This document shows, in pieces, positions 1 through 5,173 of a DNA stretch of 5,173 bases (within the stretch, counting starts at the first letter, position 1; each line of letters begins with the position of its first letter). The stretch comes from Planctomycetota bacterium. Its GTDB lineage: Bacteria; Planctomycetota; UBA1135; UBA2386. Both the position numbers and the translations under genes were made by a program. The stretch lies in NCBI GenBank assembly GCA_947455805.1, contig CANGSN010000261.1:1-5173 (forward strand), written 5' to 3'. The notes beneath the pieces are model-generated. The model had not been told where the DNA came from, did no database searches, and saw nothing but the letters and a program-made list of their open reading frames with translations.

Positions 1-415
1 CCGGCGACAGCAACGCGAAGTCGCACTGCGCTTCCGCGGCCTGGTCGAGTTCGGCGACTTCGTGCGCGGAGAAGCCGAGCACGGCGTGCGGCCCGAGCAC
101 CTGGCGGGCCAGCGCCGGCGGCAACGAACGGTGGCCGACCTGGGCCCCGTGCGCGCAGCGCGCCGCGGCGACGTCGACGCGATCGTTGACCAGCAGCAGG
201 CCCTGCACGTCGTCGAGCAGCGGCAGCAGCCGTTCGCACAGGTGCATCAGCGCACGCGCCGACAGCTGGCTCTCGCGCAACTGCACGCAGCGTACACCGG
301 CTTGCACGACCTCGCGCACGATGCGTTCGATGCGGGCCGGATCGCCCTGGCCGTCGGTGACGAGCACGAGGCGCAACAGGCGCGGATCGAGACGGCGGAC
401 GAAGGCGGCGGCCAT
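1..415 (-). CDS. Thiamine-phosphate synthase / TenI-family protein, partial (C-terminus beyond window)
   Basis: The visible 138 residues form the first half of a ThiE/TenI-type TIM barrel. Seen in order: the first strand LRLVLVTDG (14-22), the strand and phosphate-loop region VQLRES (44-49), the strand LLLVNDRVDVA (73-83), the segment HGAQVGHRSLP (89-99) and LGFSAHE (113-119), ending near CDFALLSP (131-138). In ThiE this fold joins the thiazole phosphate and pyrimidine pyrophosphate halves of thiamine phosphate in the cytoplasm; TenI is a related thiazole tautomerase. The usual ThiE QxREK lysine is Ser49 here, and the usual GQED aspartate aligns with Ser97, while Asn77-Asp78 and Ser116 are kept. 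The family is therefore clear, but the exact activity is not. The ATG at 415 gives the normal short lead before the first strand. No Shine-Dalgarno sequence is obvious. The frame stays open upstream, so a GTG at 436 or an ATG at 550 cannot be excluded, but the added residues look non-conserved. Confidence 0.8.
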   Translation of the reverse strand, partial: MAAAFVRRLDPRLLRLVLVTDGQGDPARIERIVREVVQAGVRCVQLRESQLSARALMHLCERLLPLLDDVQGLLLVNDRVDVAAARCAHGAQVGHRSLPPALARQVLGPHAVLGFSAHEVAELDQAAEAQCDFALLSP

Positions 416-582
416 CGGGCCATTGGGCCGTGGCACCGATCGCGGCGCAAGGGTCGGGAGCGTCGCGCAGCGAAGCACTCGGCGCAGCGGGAAGGCTTCG
501 GACTCGCGCGGTGGACGGATCCCGCGTCGCGGCGTCGAGGCAAGCGCCATCCGGCGCGCCCGCAGGGCGCACCGGATCGCAC
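416..582. other. 167-base intergenic spacer, FAD gene to ThiE/TenI-like gene
   Basis: This spacer carries the hairpin at 549-577 at its upstream end on the minus strand. The remaining approximately 130 bases before the ATG at 415 contain no clear Shine-Dalgarno sequence, no convincing promoter and no thiamine-riboswitch core that I can recognise (I looked for the CUGAGA-type motif). A TTGCGC...CCCAAT pair with 17-base spacing exists just before the start but is too weak to call. The ThiE/TenI frame is open across this spacer, so part of it could be coding if the start lies further upstream. Confidence 0.4.
549..577 (-). terminator. GC-rich hairpin just downstream of the FAD oxidoreductase gene, possible terminator
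   Basis: Two 13-base arms (549-561 and 565-577) flank a 3-base loop. Twelve pairs are Watson-Crick. The remaining position is a C/A mismatch if read from the plus strand but a G-U wobble in a minus-strand transcript, so the fold fits RNA made from the minus strand. The stem begins five bases after the oxidoreductase stop codon, where a terminator or 3'-end stabilising structure is expected. No T-tract follows on the minus strand, so it is not a textbook Rho-independent terminator. It could instead protect the 3' end of the mRNA or attenuate read-through into the ThiE/TenI-like gene. Confidence 0.45.
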
Positions 583-2046
583 TCAAATCCGCTTCTCGTA
601 GATCGGGCCCTTCTCGAAGTACTCGTTCTCCGAGCCGACCGTGTCCATGTCGTAGCGCCGGCCCTCGAGCAGGATGCGGCTGGCGATGATGCCCATCTCC
701 AGGCTGTGGTCCTGGTTGGTGTAGCGGAAGCGCCCGGGGCGCCCGATGTAGACCAGGTTCTGCAGCGTGTCGAGCCAGCCGCGGATGACGTCGAGGCGTT
801 CCTTGTAGTGGCTGTCGTACACGGGATAGACGTGCGGCCGCTTCCACAAGTAGGCCTGCCGGACCTCGGCGCGGGTGAAGAATCCCCACTTCTCGAAGTA
901 CGGCATCACCAGGTCGAGCACCTGCTCCTTCGTCATCGACCAGATCGCGTCGCCCTCGAAGGTGAAGAACTCGACGAAGAAGGACGTCTTGCCCGGCGGG
1001 CACATGTCCTTGCTGAAGTTCTTCATCTCGCTCGTGCGGCCGAACGGGATGTCCTTGCTCGGGAAGTAGATCCAGTTGTCGTCGGTGACCTTGTCCTTGT
1101 TCAACGTCAGGAACAGGTAGACCTGCGCGCGCCACTTCAGCTGGCTCGCGGCAGAGCGCACCGCCGGCGGCGGCGGCGGATCGAGCAGCTCGAGGAAGCG
1201 CGTGATCGGCACCGACTCGACCACCTTCTGGGGCGTCACGGTGACGACGCCCTGCGGCGTCTTCACGTCGACCGAGGTGATGCGCGTGCCGTCGTGGCGG
1301 ACCTTGACCGGCTCCGACTGGCAGTGGATCGCAGTGCCGTTCTTCTGCAGGTGCGCGCCGATCTCCTGGTAGATGCGGCCGGTGCCGAACTGCGGGTAGT
1401 AGAACTCGTCGACCAGCGACTTCGGGCCCTTCTTGCCGCCGAGCCCGATCGCGTTCTTGAACACGCTCCACAGGTTCAGGCCGCTGATGCGCTGCTTGGC
1501 CCAGTCCGGGTGGATGTCGGCGCAGGGGATGCCCCAGATCTTCTCCGAGTAGTTGATCATCGAGAACTCGGCCAGCGAGCGGCCGAAGTTGGCGACGACG
1601 TAGTCCTCGAAGGTGCGCAGCGGCTTCTTGAACAACCCGTAGCGCAAGCGCGCCCACACGTAGTCGAAGCCGATGCGTGCACTGCGCAGCAGGCCGAGGT
1701 TCTTGACGACCTGCTGGAAGTTGACCGGATAGTTGTAGTACTTGCCGTCGACGAACTGCCGGGTCAGGCGCGGCACCTTGCGCCACTCCTCCTTCAGCAG
1801 GTCCTCGATGAAGTCGTAGAGGTACTGGTTCTTGCTGAAGAACCGGTGCGGGCCGATGTCGGTCAGGAAGACGTCGTCGCCTTCGCGCAGCGTCAGCGTC
1901 TTGGCGAGACCGCCGATCTGTTCGTCGCGCTCGACGACCGTGGCGCGCTTGCCCTTGCGCGACAGCTCCATGGCGCACGCGAGGCCAGCGGGGCCGGCGC
2001 CGAGGATCAGGATCTCGGGCGCGGTGTCAGGACGGGTGTTCGACAT
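583..2046 (-). CDS. FAD-dependent oxidoreductase, HemY / UDP-galactopyranose-mutase-like superfamily
   Basis: This 487-residue protein has a classic N-terminal Rossmann dinucleotide-binding fold. A hydrophobic strand leads into GAGPAG (16-21), followed by the acidic end of strand two and a glycine pair in VVERDEQIGG (37-46). GPHRFFS (65-71) resembles the GPHxFHT segment of UDP-galactopyranose mutases. SEKIWGIP (167-174) and DWAKQRISGL (181-190) are typical of the COG1232-like branch. The C-terminal stretch 430-459, with YIGRPGRFRYTNQDHS, matches the second FAD-contacting motif. It should be a soluble flavoprotein; I see no signal peptide or membrane segment. It is longer than ordinary UDP-galactopyranose mutases (about 370-400 residues), and the neighbours give no pathway clue, so I do not assign a substrate. 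Five consecutive prolines, all CCG codons, occur at 290-294. The ATG at 2046 leaves a normal lead before GAGPAG. The bases before it are pyrimidine-rich and lack a Shine-Dalgarno motif. Confidence 0.9.
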   Translation of the reverse strand: MSNTRPDTAPEILILGAGPAGLACAMELSRKGKRATVVERDEQIGGLAKTLTLREGDDVFLTDIGPHRFFSKNQYLYDFIEDLLKEEWRKVPRLTRQFVDGKYYNYPVNFQQVVKNLGLLRSARIGFDYVWARLRYGLFKKPLRTFEDYVVANFGRSLAEFSMINYSEKIWGIPCADIHPDWAKQRISGLNLWSVFKNAIGLGGKKGPKSLVDEFYYPQFGTGRIYQEIGAHLQKNGTAIHCQSEPVKVRHDGTRITSVDVKTPQGVVTVTPQKVVESVPITRFLELLDPPPPPAVRSAASQLKWRAQVYLFLTLNKDKVTDDNWIYFPSKDIPFGRTSEMKNFSKDMCPPGKTSFFVEFFTFEGDAIWSMTKEQVLDLVMPYFEKWGFFTRAEVRQAYLWKRPHVYPVYDSHYKERLDVIRGWLDTLQNLVYIGRPGRFRYTNQDHSLEMGIIASRILLEGRRYDMDTVGSENEYFEKGPIYEKRI

Positions 2047-2158
2047 GAGGACGGAGGGCGAGCACGCTACGGGTTCGAGCGGGGGCTGTCATCGTCCACG
2101 TGACGCACGGCGAACGAGGCGAAGGCGCGCGCGATTTGGCCGCACCTTGGCATGGCCT
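2047..2158. other. 112-base intergenic spacer, helicase partner to FAD gene
   Basis: This is the only gap between the helicase-partner gene and the oxidoreductase gene. It holds the candidate promoter described separately and no strong inverted repeat that I can find. A small minus-strand open frame from an ATG at 2153 to a stop at 2067 would encode 28 residues, but it has no recognisable content. The gap is long enough for the oxidoreductase to be a separate transcription unit. Confidence 0.5.
2064..2092 (-). promoter_or_regulatory. Candidate sigma70-type promoter for the FAD oxidoreductase gene
   Basis: On the minus strand, ATGACA (2092-2087) matches the -35 consensus TTGACA at five of six bases. 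It is separated by exactly 17 bases from TAGCGT (2069-2064), which matches TATAAT only at its first, second and last positions. The element ends 17 bases before the ATG at 2046, so the predicted 5' leader would be only about 10 bases, which would fit the lack of a Shine-Dalgarno sequence. A weak -10 box in high-GC DNA is easily matched by chance, so this is a candidate only. Confidence 0.3.
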
Positions 2159-4027
2159 TCACGGCGCCGGCTCGCGCGTCCACTCCTCGAGGCTGTAGAG
2201 CACGTTCTGCGGGATCGGCACGCGCGCGCGATCGGTCAGCTCCTGCACGATCTGGGTGCCGCTGAGACCGTCGGCGAGGCCTCTGCGCACGCTCTTCTGC
2301 TCGAGCTTGAACTGGTGCACGTGGTCGCTCTTCGTGCGCTGCGCGAAACGATCGAACAGGTGCACGACGTCGTGCACGTCGTCGCCCGGGAACACCAGGA
2401 TCTCGAAGTCCGGCTGCACGATGACCGAGCAGCGCGTGCCACCGACCTTGCCGGCCGGCTCGGCGTCGAGCAGTTCGGCGCCCAGGCGCGACAAGCGCAG
2501 CGCGCTGACGCGGCCCTGGTGCATGCCGATGTCGACGAGGCCGAGCGGGAACAGGCGCTTCTTGATCCAGATCAGCAGATTCCAGCACATCTGCTGCAGC
2601 GACTCGCTCGGCGTGTAGCCGCCGCCCTGCAACCGCGCGGCGAAGAACTCCTCGGTCGGCTTAGCCTCCATCTGCGCCAGGTAGGCGTTGCGGGCCAGGA
2701 ACGGCAGCACGGTGACGTCCTGCCACAGCATCGGCTCGGCGCGGCGCAGCAGGCGCAGCAGCACGCGGCGCATGCGCGTGTGGTGGAACGGCTCGCCCGG
2801 CAGCGTGCGGTCCTCGACGAAGTGCGCGAGCAGCATCTTCACCTGGTCGGCGAGCGGCGCCCGATCGAACTCCTGGCCCTGCGGCGTCGGCCGCAGCGAG
2901 CGTTCGCCGCGGCGGTCGATCAACCGGCGTTGCAGGCAGAAGCGGTAGACGAGTTCGAGGTTCTGCTCGGCGGCCAAGAAGCCGCCCGGCACCGGCAGCA
3001 ACAGGCCGGCGATGCGCTTCTGCGAGGCCTTGAACAGGTCGCCCTCGGCGGTGAACAGCACCTTGCTCGCCTGCAGCTCGCGCAGGAAGCGCCCGATGTT
3101 GGTCGCCAGGTCGCCGCCGCAGCAGAGCTCCTCGCCGATCGTCGGCCGGTGCTCCTCGCCGCGCCGGCGGATCGCGTAGAGCGCGACCTCGTGGAACACC
3201 ACCACCGCGGCGTCCGCCGGCTGGATGCCGTAGCGCGCCAGGTCGAGGTTGGTCGCCGTGCCGAGCATCGCCTCCTCGAGGCACTTGCCGACCAGCGCCT
3301 GGTCGGGCGGCTCGGCCATCTCGGTCTCGCGCAGCAGCTCGTCCCAGGCGGCGACGCCGCCGTGCTTGTGCAGCGCGCACTGCACCAGTTCGCGCACGGC
3401 CGCCGGCAGCTTCTGCAGCCGCTGCGCCATCGACGACTCCATCGTGTACAGCTTGTAGATCTTGCGCGCGTGGTCGGCGGCCTTCTGCTCGGCGGCCTTC
3501 GCCTCGCCGTTCTTGCCGGCGACGTGGCCGTTCTCGCTGCGCTCGCGGAAGAAGCGCAGGTCGAGGAAGCCCTGCAGCGTGAGCGTGTCCTGCAGCTGCC
3601 GCTGCCGCTTCTGCCGCGACTGCCGCACGCACTCGACGAGTTCGCTCGGCACCGCCCAGCACGGGCTGTCGAAGCTGGTCCAGCGCTTGTCCTTGACCAC
3701 CCAGGCGAACGCTTCGCGGTGCAGCGCCGCCAGCGCCGCCTCGAGTTCGAAGCGGCTCTTGAAGTGCCGCCCGACGTCCCCGAACAGCGCCTGCACGGTG
3801 CGCACAGCACCGCCGTCGCCGAAGAACGCCTCCAGCACGTCCTGCAGCTTGCGCGGCAACGCCATCAGGCGCTGCTGCACCGCCTGCTCGTTCTCCATCG
3901 CCGCGGCGACCGGCCCGAGCGGCGGCCGGCCTTCGCTCGGTGCCTGGCCGCACCAGCGCGCGACGCACTCGCGCACGACGCTGTCGCCGACGCCCTGCAG
4001 CAGGATGCGCAGACTGAGGCGGGTCAT
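2159..4027 (-). CDS. Helicase-associated protein with C-terminal XPB/Ssl2-type (Helicase_C_3-like) domain
   Basis: This 622-residue protein has no Walker A or DExH motif, so it is not itself a helicase ATPase. The C-terminal part (about 530-618) starts with the strand VIVQPDFEILVFP (535-547), continues through helical KLEQKSVRRGLADGLSG (47-63 of that part) and ends with VPIPQNVLYSLEEW. This pattern is known from the N-terminal region of XPB/Ssl2 and from helicase-associated proteins such as mycobacterial Rv0862c. The region before it looks like tandem winged-helix units: 50-84 and 200-234 resemble each other (QRL..LP, then a GG about 15 residues on), and 305-340 has a DLATNIGRFLREL helix followed by a KVLFTAEGDLFK wing. 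A charged linker lies at about 160-190. The ATG at 4027 overlaps the stop of the upstream XPB-type gene in ATGA. This and the RBS at 4033-4038 favour it over Met44. A likely role is DNA binding or loading for the adjacent helicase; that role is inferred. Confidence 0.82.
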   Translation of the reverse strand: MTRLSLRILLQGVGDSVVRECVARWCGQAPSEGRPPLGPVAAAMENEQAVQQRLMALPRKLQDVLEAFFGDGGAVRTVQALFGDVGRHFKSRFELEAALAALHREAFAWVVKDKRWTSFDSPCWAVPSELVECVRQSRQKRQRQLQDTLTLQGFLDLRFFRERSENGHVAGKNGEAKAAEQKAADHARKIYKLYTMESSMAQRLQKLPAAVRELVQCALHKHGGVAAWDELLRETEMAEPPDQALVGKCLEEAMLGTATNLDLARYGIQPADAAVVVFHEVALYAIRRRGEEHRPTIGEELCCGGDLATNIGRFLRELQASKVLFTAEGDLFKASQKRIAGLLLPVPGGFLAAEQNLELVYRFCLQRRLIDRRGERSLRPTPQGQEFDRAPLADQVKMLLAHFVEDRTLPGEPFHHTRMRRVLLRLLRRAEPMLWQDVTVLPFLARNAYLAQMEAKPTEEFFAARLQGGGYTPSESLQQMCWNLLIWIKKRLFPLGLVDIGMHQGRVSALRLSRLGAELLDAEPAGKVGGTRCSVIVQPDFEILVFPGDDVHDVVHLFDRFAQRTKSDHVHQFKLEQKSVRRGLADGLSGTQIVQELTDRARVPIPQNVLYSLEEWTREPAP

Positions 4028-5173
4028 GCGCGCACCTCGCGGCGCTGCCCGCCCGACAGTCCGCCGACCAGCAGGTCGGCGGCGGCCACGATCTCGTAGG
4101 CGTAGCCCTGCTCGGTCAGGAACAGCTGGCGCTTCTTGCCGAACTCCTGCTCGCGCGTGTCGGCGCTGACCAGCGAGTAGAAGCTCGCCGGCCCGCCGTC
4201 GCTCTTCGGCCGCAGCACGCGGCCGAGGCGCTGCGCCTCCTCCTGGCGGCTGCCGAACGTGCCCGACACCTGCACGGCGACGTTGGCGTCCGGCAGGTCG
4301 ATCGCGAAGTTGCCGACCTTGCTGACGATCAGGTGCGGGATCTCGCCCTTGCGGAACGCGGCGTAGAGGCGGTCGCGCTCGGCGTTCGGCGTCTGCCCGG
4401 TGATCAGCGGCAGCCGGAAGATCGTCGCCAGGTGCTGCAGCTGTTCGAGGTACTGGCCGATGACCAGCACGCGGTCGCGCGCGTGCCGCTGCAGCAGCGC
4501 GCCGACCACGTCGTCCTTCTGCTCGTTGTCGGCGGCGATGCGGATCTGGTTGCGCGCGCCGGCGGCGGCGTAGCGCTGCGCGCGCGCCGGCGCCAGCGGC
4601 ACCCGCACCTCGATGCAGCGCGCCGGCGCCAGGAAGCCCTGCCGTTCGAGCTGCTTCCACGGCAGTTCGTAGCGCTTGGGCCCGATCAGCGAGAACACCT
4701 CGTCGGCGCGGCCGTCCTCGCGCACCAGCGTCGCCGTCAGGCCGAGCCGCCGCCGCGCCTGGATGCCGGCGGTGGCGCGGAACACCGGGGCCGGCAGCAG
4801 GTGAACCTCGTCGTAGACGATCAGGCCGAAGCCGCCCTTGTCGAACAGGTCGAGGTGCGTGAACGCGTCGAGCTTGCCCTTCCGGTGCGTGAGGATCTGG
4901 TAGGTCGCGACGGTCACCGGTCGGATCTCCTTCTGCTCGCCGGTGTACTCGCCCACCTGCTCGGGCCGCAGGTCGGTCTTGTCGAGGATCTCGCGGCACC
5001 ACTGCCGCACGGCGACGGTGTTGGTGGTCAGCACCAGCGTGTTGGTCTGCAGCAGGTGCATCGCGGCGATGCCGACGACGGTCTTGCCGGCGCCGCACGG
5101 CAGCACCACGACGCCACAGCCACCGCGGTCGCTGCCACCGGCGTGGAACGCTTCGGCGGCGGCGCGCTGGTAG
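4024..5173 (-). CDS. XPB/Rad25-type SF2 DNA repair helicase, partial (N-terminus beyond window)
   Basis: The visible 382 residues cover both RecA-like domains of a bacterial XPB (ERCC3/Rad25) 3'-5' DNA helicase, a family linked to nucleotide excision repair and DNA opening. Numbering from the window edge: YQRAAAEAF (1-9), Walker A CGAGKT (26-31), motif Ia LVLTTNTVAVRQW (46-58), DEVH box (121-124), motif III LTAT (145-148), a following RED tripeptide (151-153) known in archaeal XPB, motif IV VLVIGQYLEQL (235-245), motif V region VGNFAIDLPDANVAVQVSG (286-304) and motif VI QRLGRVLRPK (314-323). All ATPase motifs look intact. The sequence is strongly reminiscent of mycobacterial XPB (Rv0861c, about 540 residues), so about 160 N-terminal residues, including the damage-recognition region, should lie outside the window. 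The reading frame continues without a stop to the edge, so the GTG at 5109 is internal and not a start. The stop overlaps the next gene in ATGA. Confidence 0.95.
   Translation of the reverse strand, partial: YQRAAAEAFHAGGSDRGGCGVVVLPCGAGKTVVGIAAMHLLQTNTLVLTTNTVAVRQWCREILDKTDLRPEQVGEYTGEQKEIRPVTVATYQILTHRKGKLDAFTHLDLFDKGGFGLIVYDEVHLLPAPVFRATAGIQARRRLGLTATLVREDGRADEVFSLIGPKRYELPWKQLERQGFLAPARCIEVRVPLAPARAQRYAAAGARNQIRIAADNEQKDDVVGALLQRHARDRVLVIGQYLEQLQHLATIFRLPLITGQTPNAERDRLYAAFRKGEIPHLIVSKVGNFAIDLPDANVAVQVSGTFGSRQEEAQRLGRVLRPKSDGGPASFYSLVSADTREQEFGKKRQLFLTEQGYAYEIVAAADLLVGGLSGGQRREVRA
4033..4038 (-). promoter_or_regulatory. Shine-Dalgarno site of the helicase-associated gene
   Basis: The minus strand reads GAGGTG here, a six-base match to the anti-Shine-Dalgarno complement, five bases before the ATG at 4027. 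It lies inside the last codons of the XPB-type helicase gene. It supports the ATG that overlaps the helicase stop codon and indicates coupled translation of the pair. Confidence 0.65.

Noticed and set aside
416..548. A thiamine pyrophosphate riboswitch ahead of the ThiE/TenI-like gene
   Set aside because: I found none of the conserved core motifs of that riboswitch, and the space left after the hairpin offers no convincing match.
416..550. N-terminal extension of the ThiE/TenI-like protein to a GTG at 436 or an ATG at 550
   Set aside because: The added residues are Arg/Pro-rich and unlike family N-termini, neither start has a Shine-Dalgarno sequence, and the ATG at 550 would sit inside the hairpin stem.
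430..2103. A 557-codon plus-strand open frame opposite the FAD oxidoreductase gene
   Set aside because: It lies fully antisense to a gene with clear FAD motifs. Its translation is dominated by Arg, Ala, Leu, Val, Asp and Glu with no domain or fold motif. Such frames are expected where the opposite strand has G/C-rich third positions.
2067..2153. A 28-codon minus-strand open frame in the spacer upstream of the oxidoreductase gene
   Set aside because: There is no recognisable content. The GAAGG upstream of its ATG is too close (about two bases) for a good ribosome binding site, and it overlaps the candidate promoter.
2661..3968. A 435-codon minus-strand frame overlapping the helicase-partner gene in another phase
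   Set aside because: The translation is Arg/Ala/Gly-rich and motif-free, while the overlapping frame carries the XPB-type domain and a coupled start.
1832..4099. A 755-codon plus-strand open frame opposite the oxidoreductase start and the helicase-partner gene
   Set aside because: It spans two real minus-strand genes and their spacer. Its product is Arg/Ala/Leu/Gln/His-rich low-complexity sequence with no recognisable motif, which fits a high-GC shadow.
4028..5098. The helicase-partner frame stays open upstream to about 5098, which could suggest a 979-residue protein
   Set aside because: The extra 357 codons are out of frame with the intact XPB helicase motifs and read as Arg/Ala-rich nonsense. 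The ATG at 4027 has the ribosome binding site and the ATGA overlap.

Overview
This is a gene-dense, high-GC bacterial chromosome segment. G+C is roughly two thirds by eye and the third codon positions are mostly G or C. All four genes I can support lie on the minus strand, so transcription runs from high to low coordinates. The long open frames on the plus strand, including two of more than 550 codons, look like high-GC shadows of these genes: their translations are monotonous Arg/Ala/Leu/Gln/His and show no recognisable domain. Nothing fixes the phylum. The helicase pair at the right end resembles the adjacent XPB and helicase-associated genes of mycobacteria, but such pairs are not restricted to actinobacteria.

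Right half (about 2159-5173): the 5'-truncated gene for a bacterial XPB/Rad25-type SF2 DNA helicase is followed, with a 4-base ATGA overlap, by a 622-residue protein. That protein ends in the domain known from XPB/Ssl2 N-termini and related helicase-associated proteins (Helicase_C_3 type). The overlap, a good ribosome binding site and the family relationship all suggest that the two proteins are made together and act on the same DNA repair or DNA remodelling substrate.

Middle (583-2046): after a 112-base gap with a plausible promoter comes a 487-residue FAD-dependent oxidoreductase of the HemY/UDP-galactopyranose-mutase-like amine-oxidase superfamily. Its substrate is unknown. A near-perfect GC-rich hairpin begins five bases after its stop codon.

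Left end (1-415): the N-terminal 138 residues of a TIM-barrel protein of the thiamine-phosphate synthase / TenI family run off the window. Two positions expected to be catalytic in true ThiE appear substituted, which leans towards a TenI-like or otherwise divergent paralog.

The only clear functional pairing is the helicase and its overlapping partner. The two left-hand genes look like independent housekeeping or accessory metabolism genes that share orientation. I found no mobile element, CRISPR array, tRNA or rRNA, and no convincing undescribed system. The most interesting points are the helicase-partner pair and its internally repeated architecture, and the altered active site of the ThiE/TenI-like protein.
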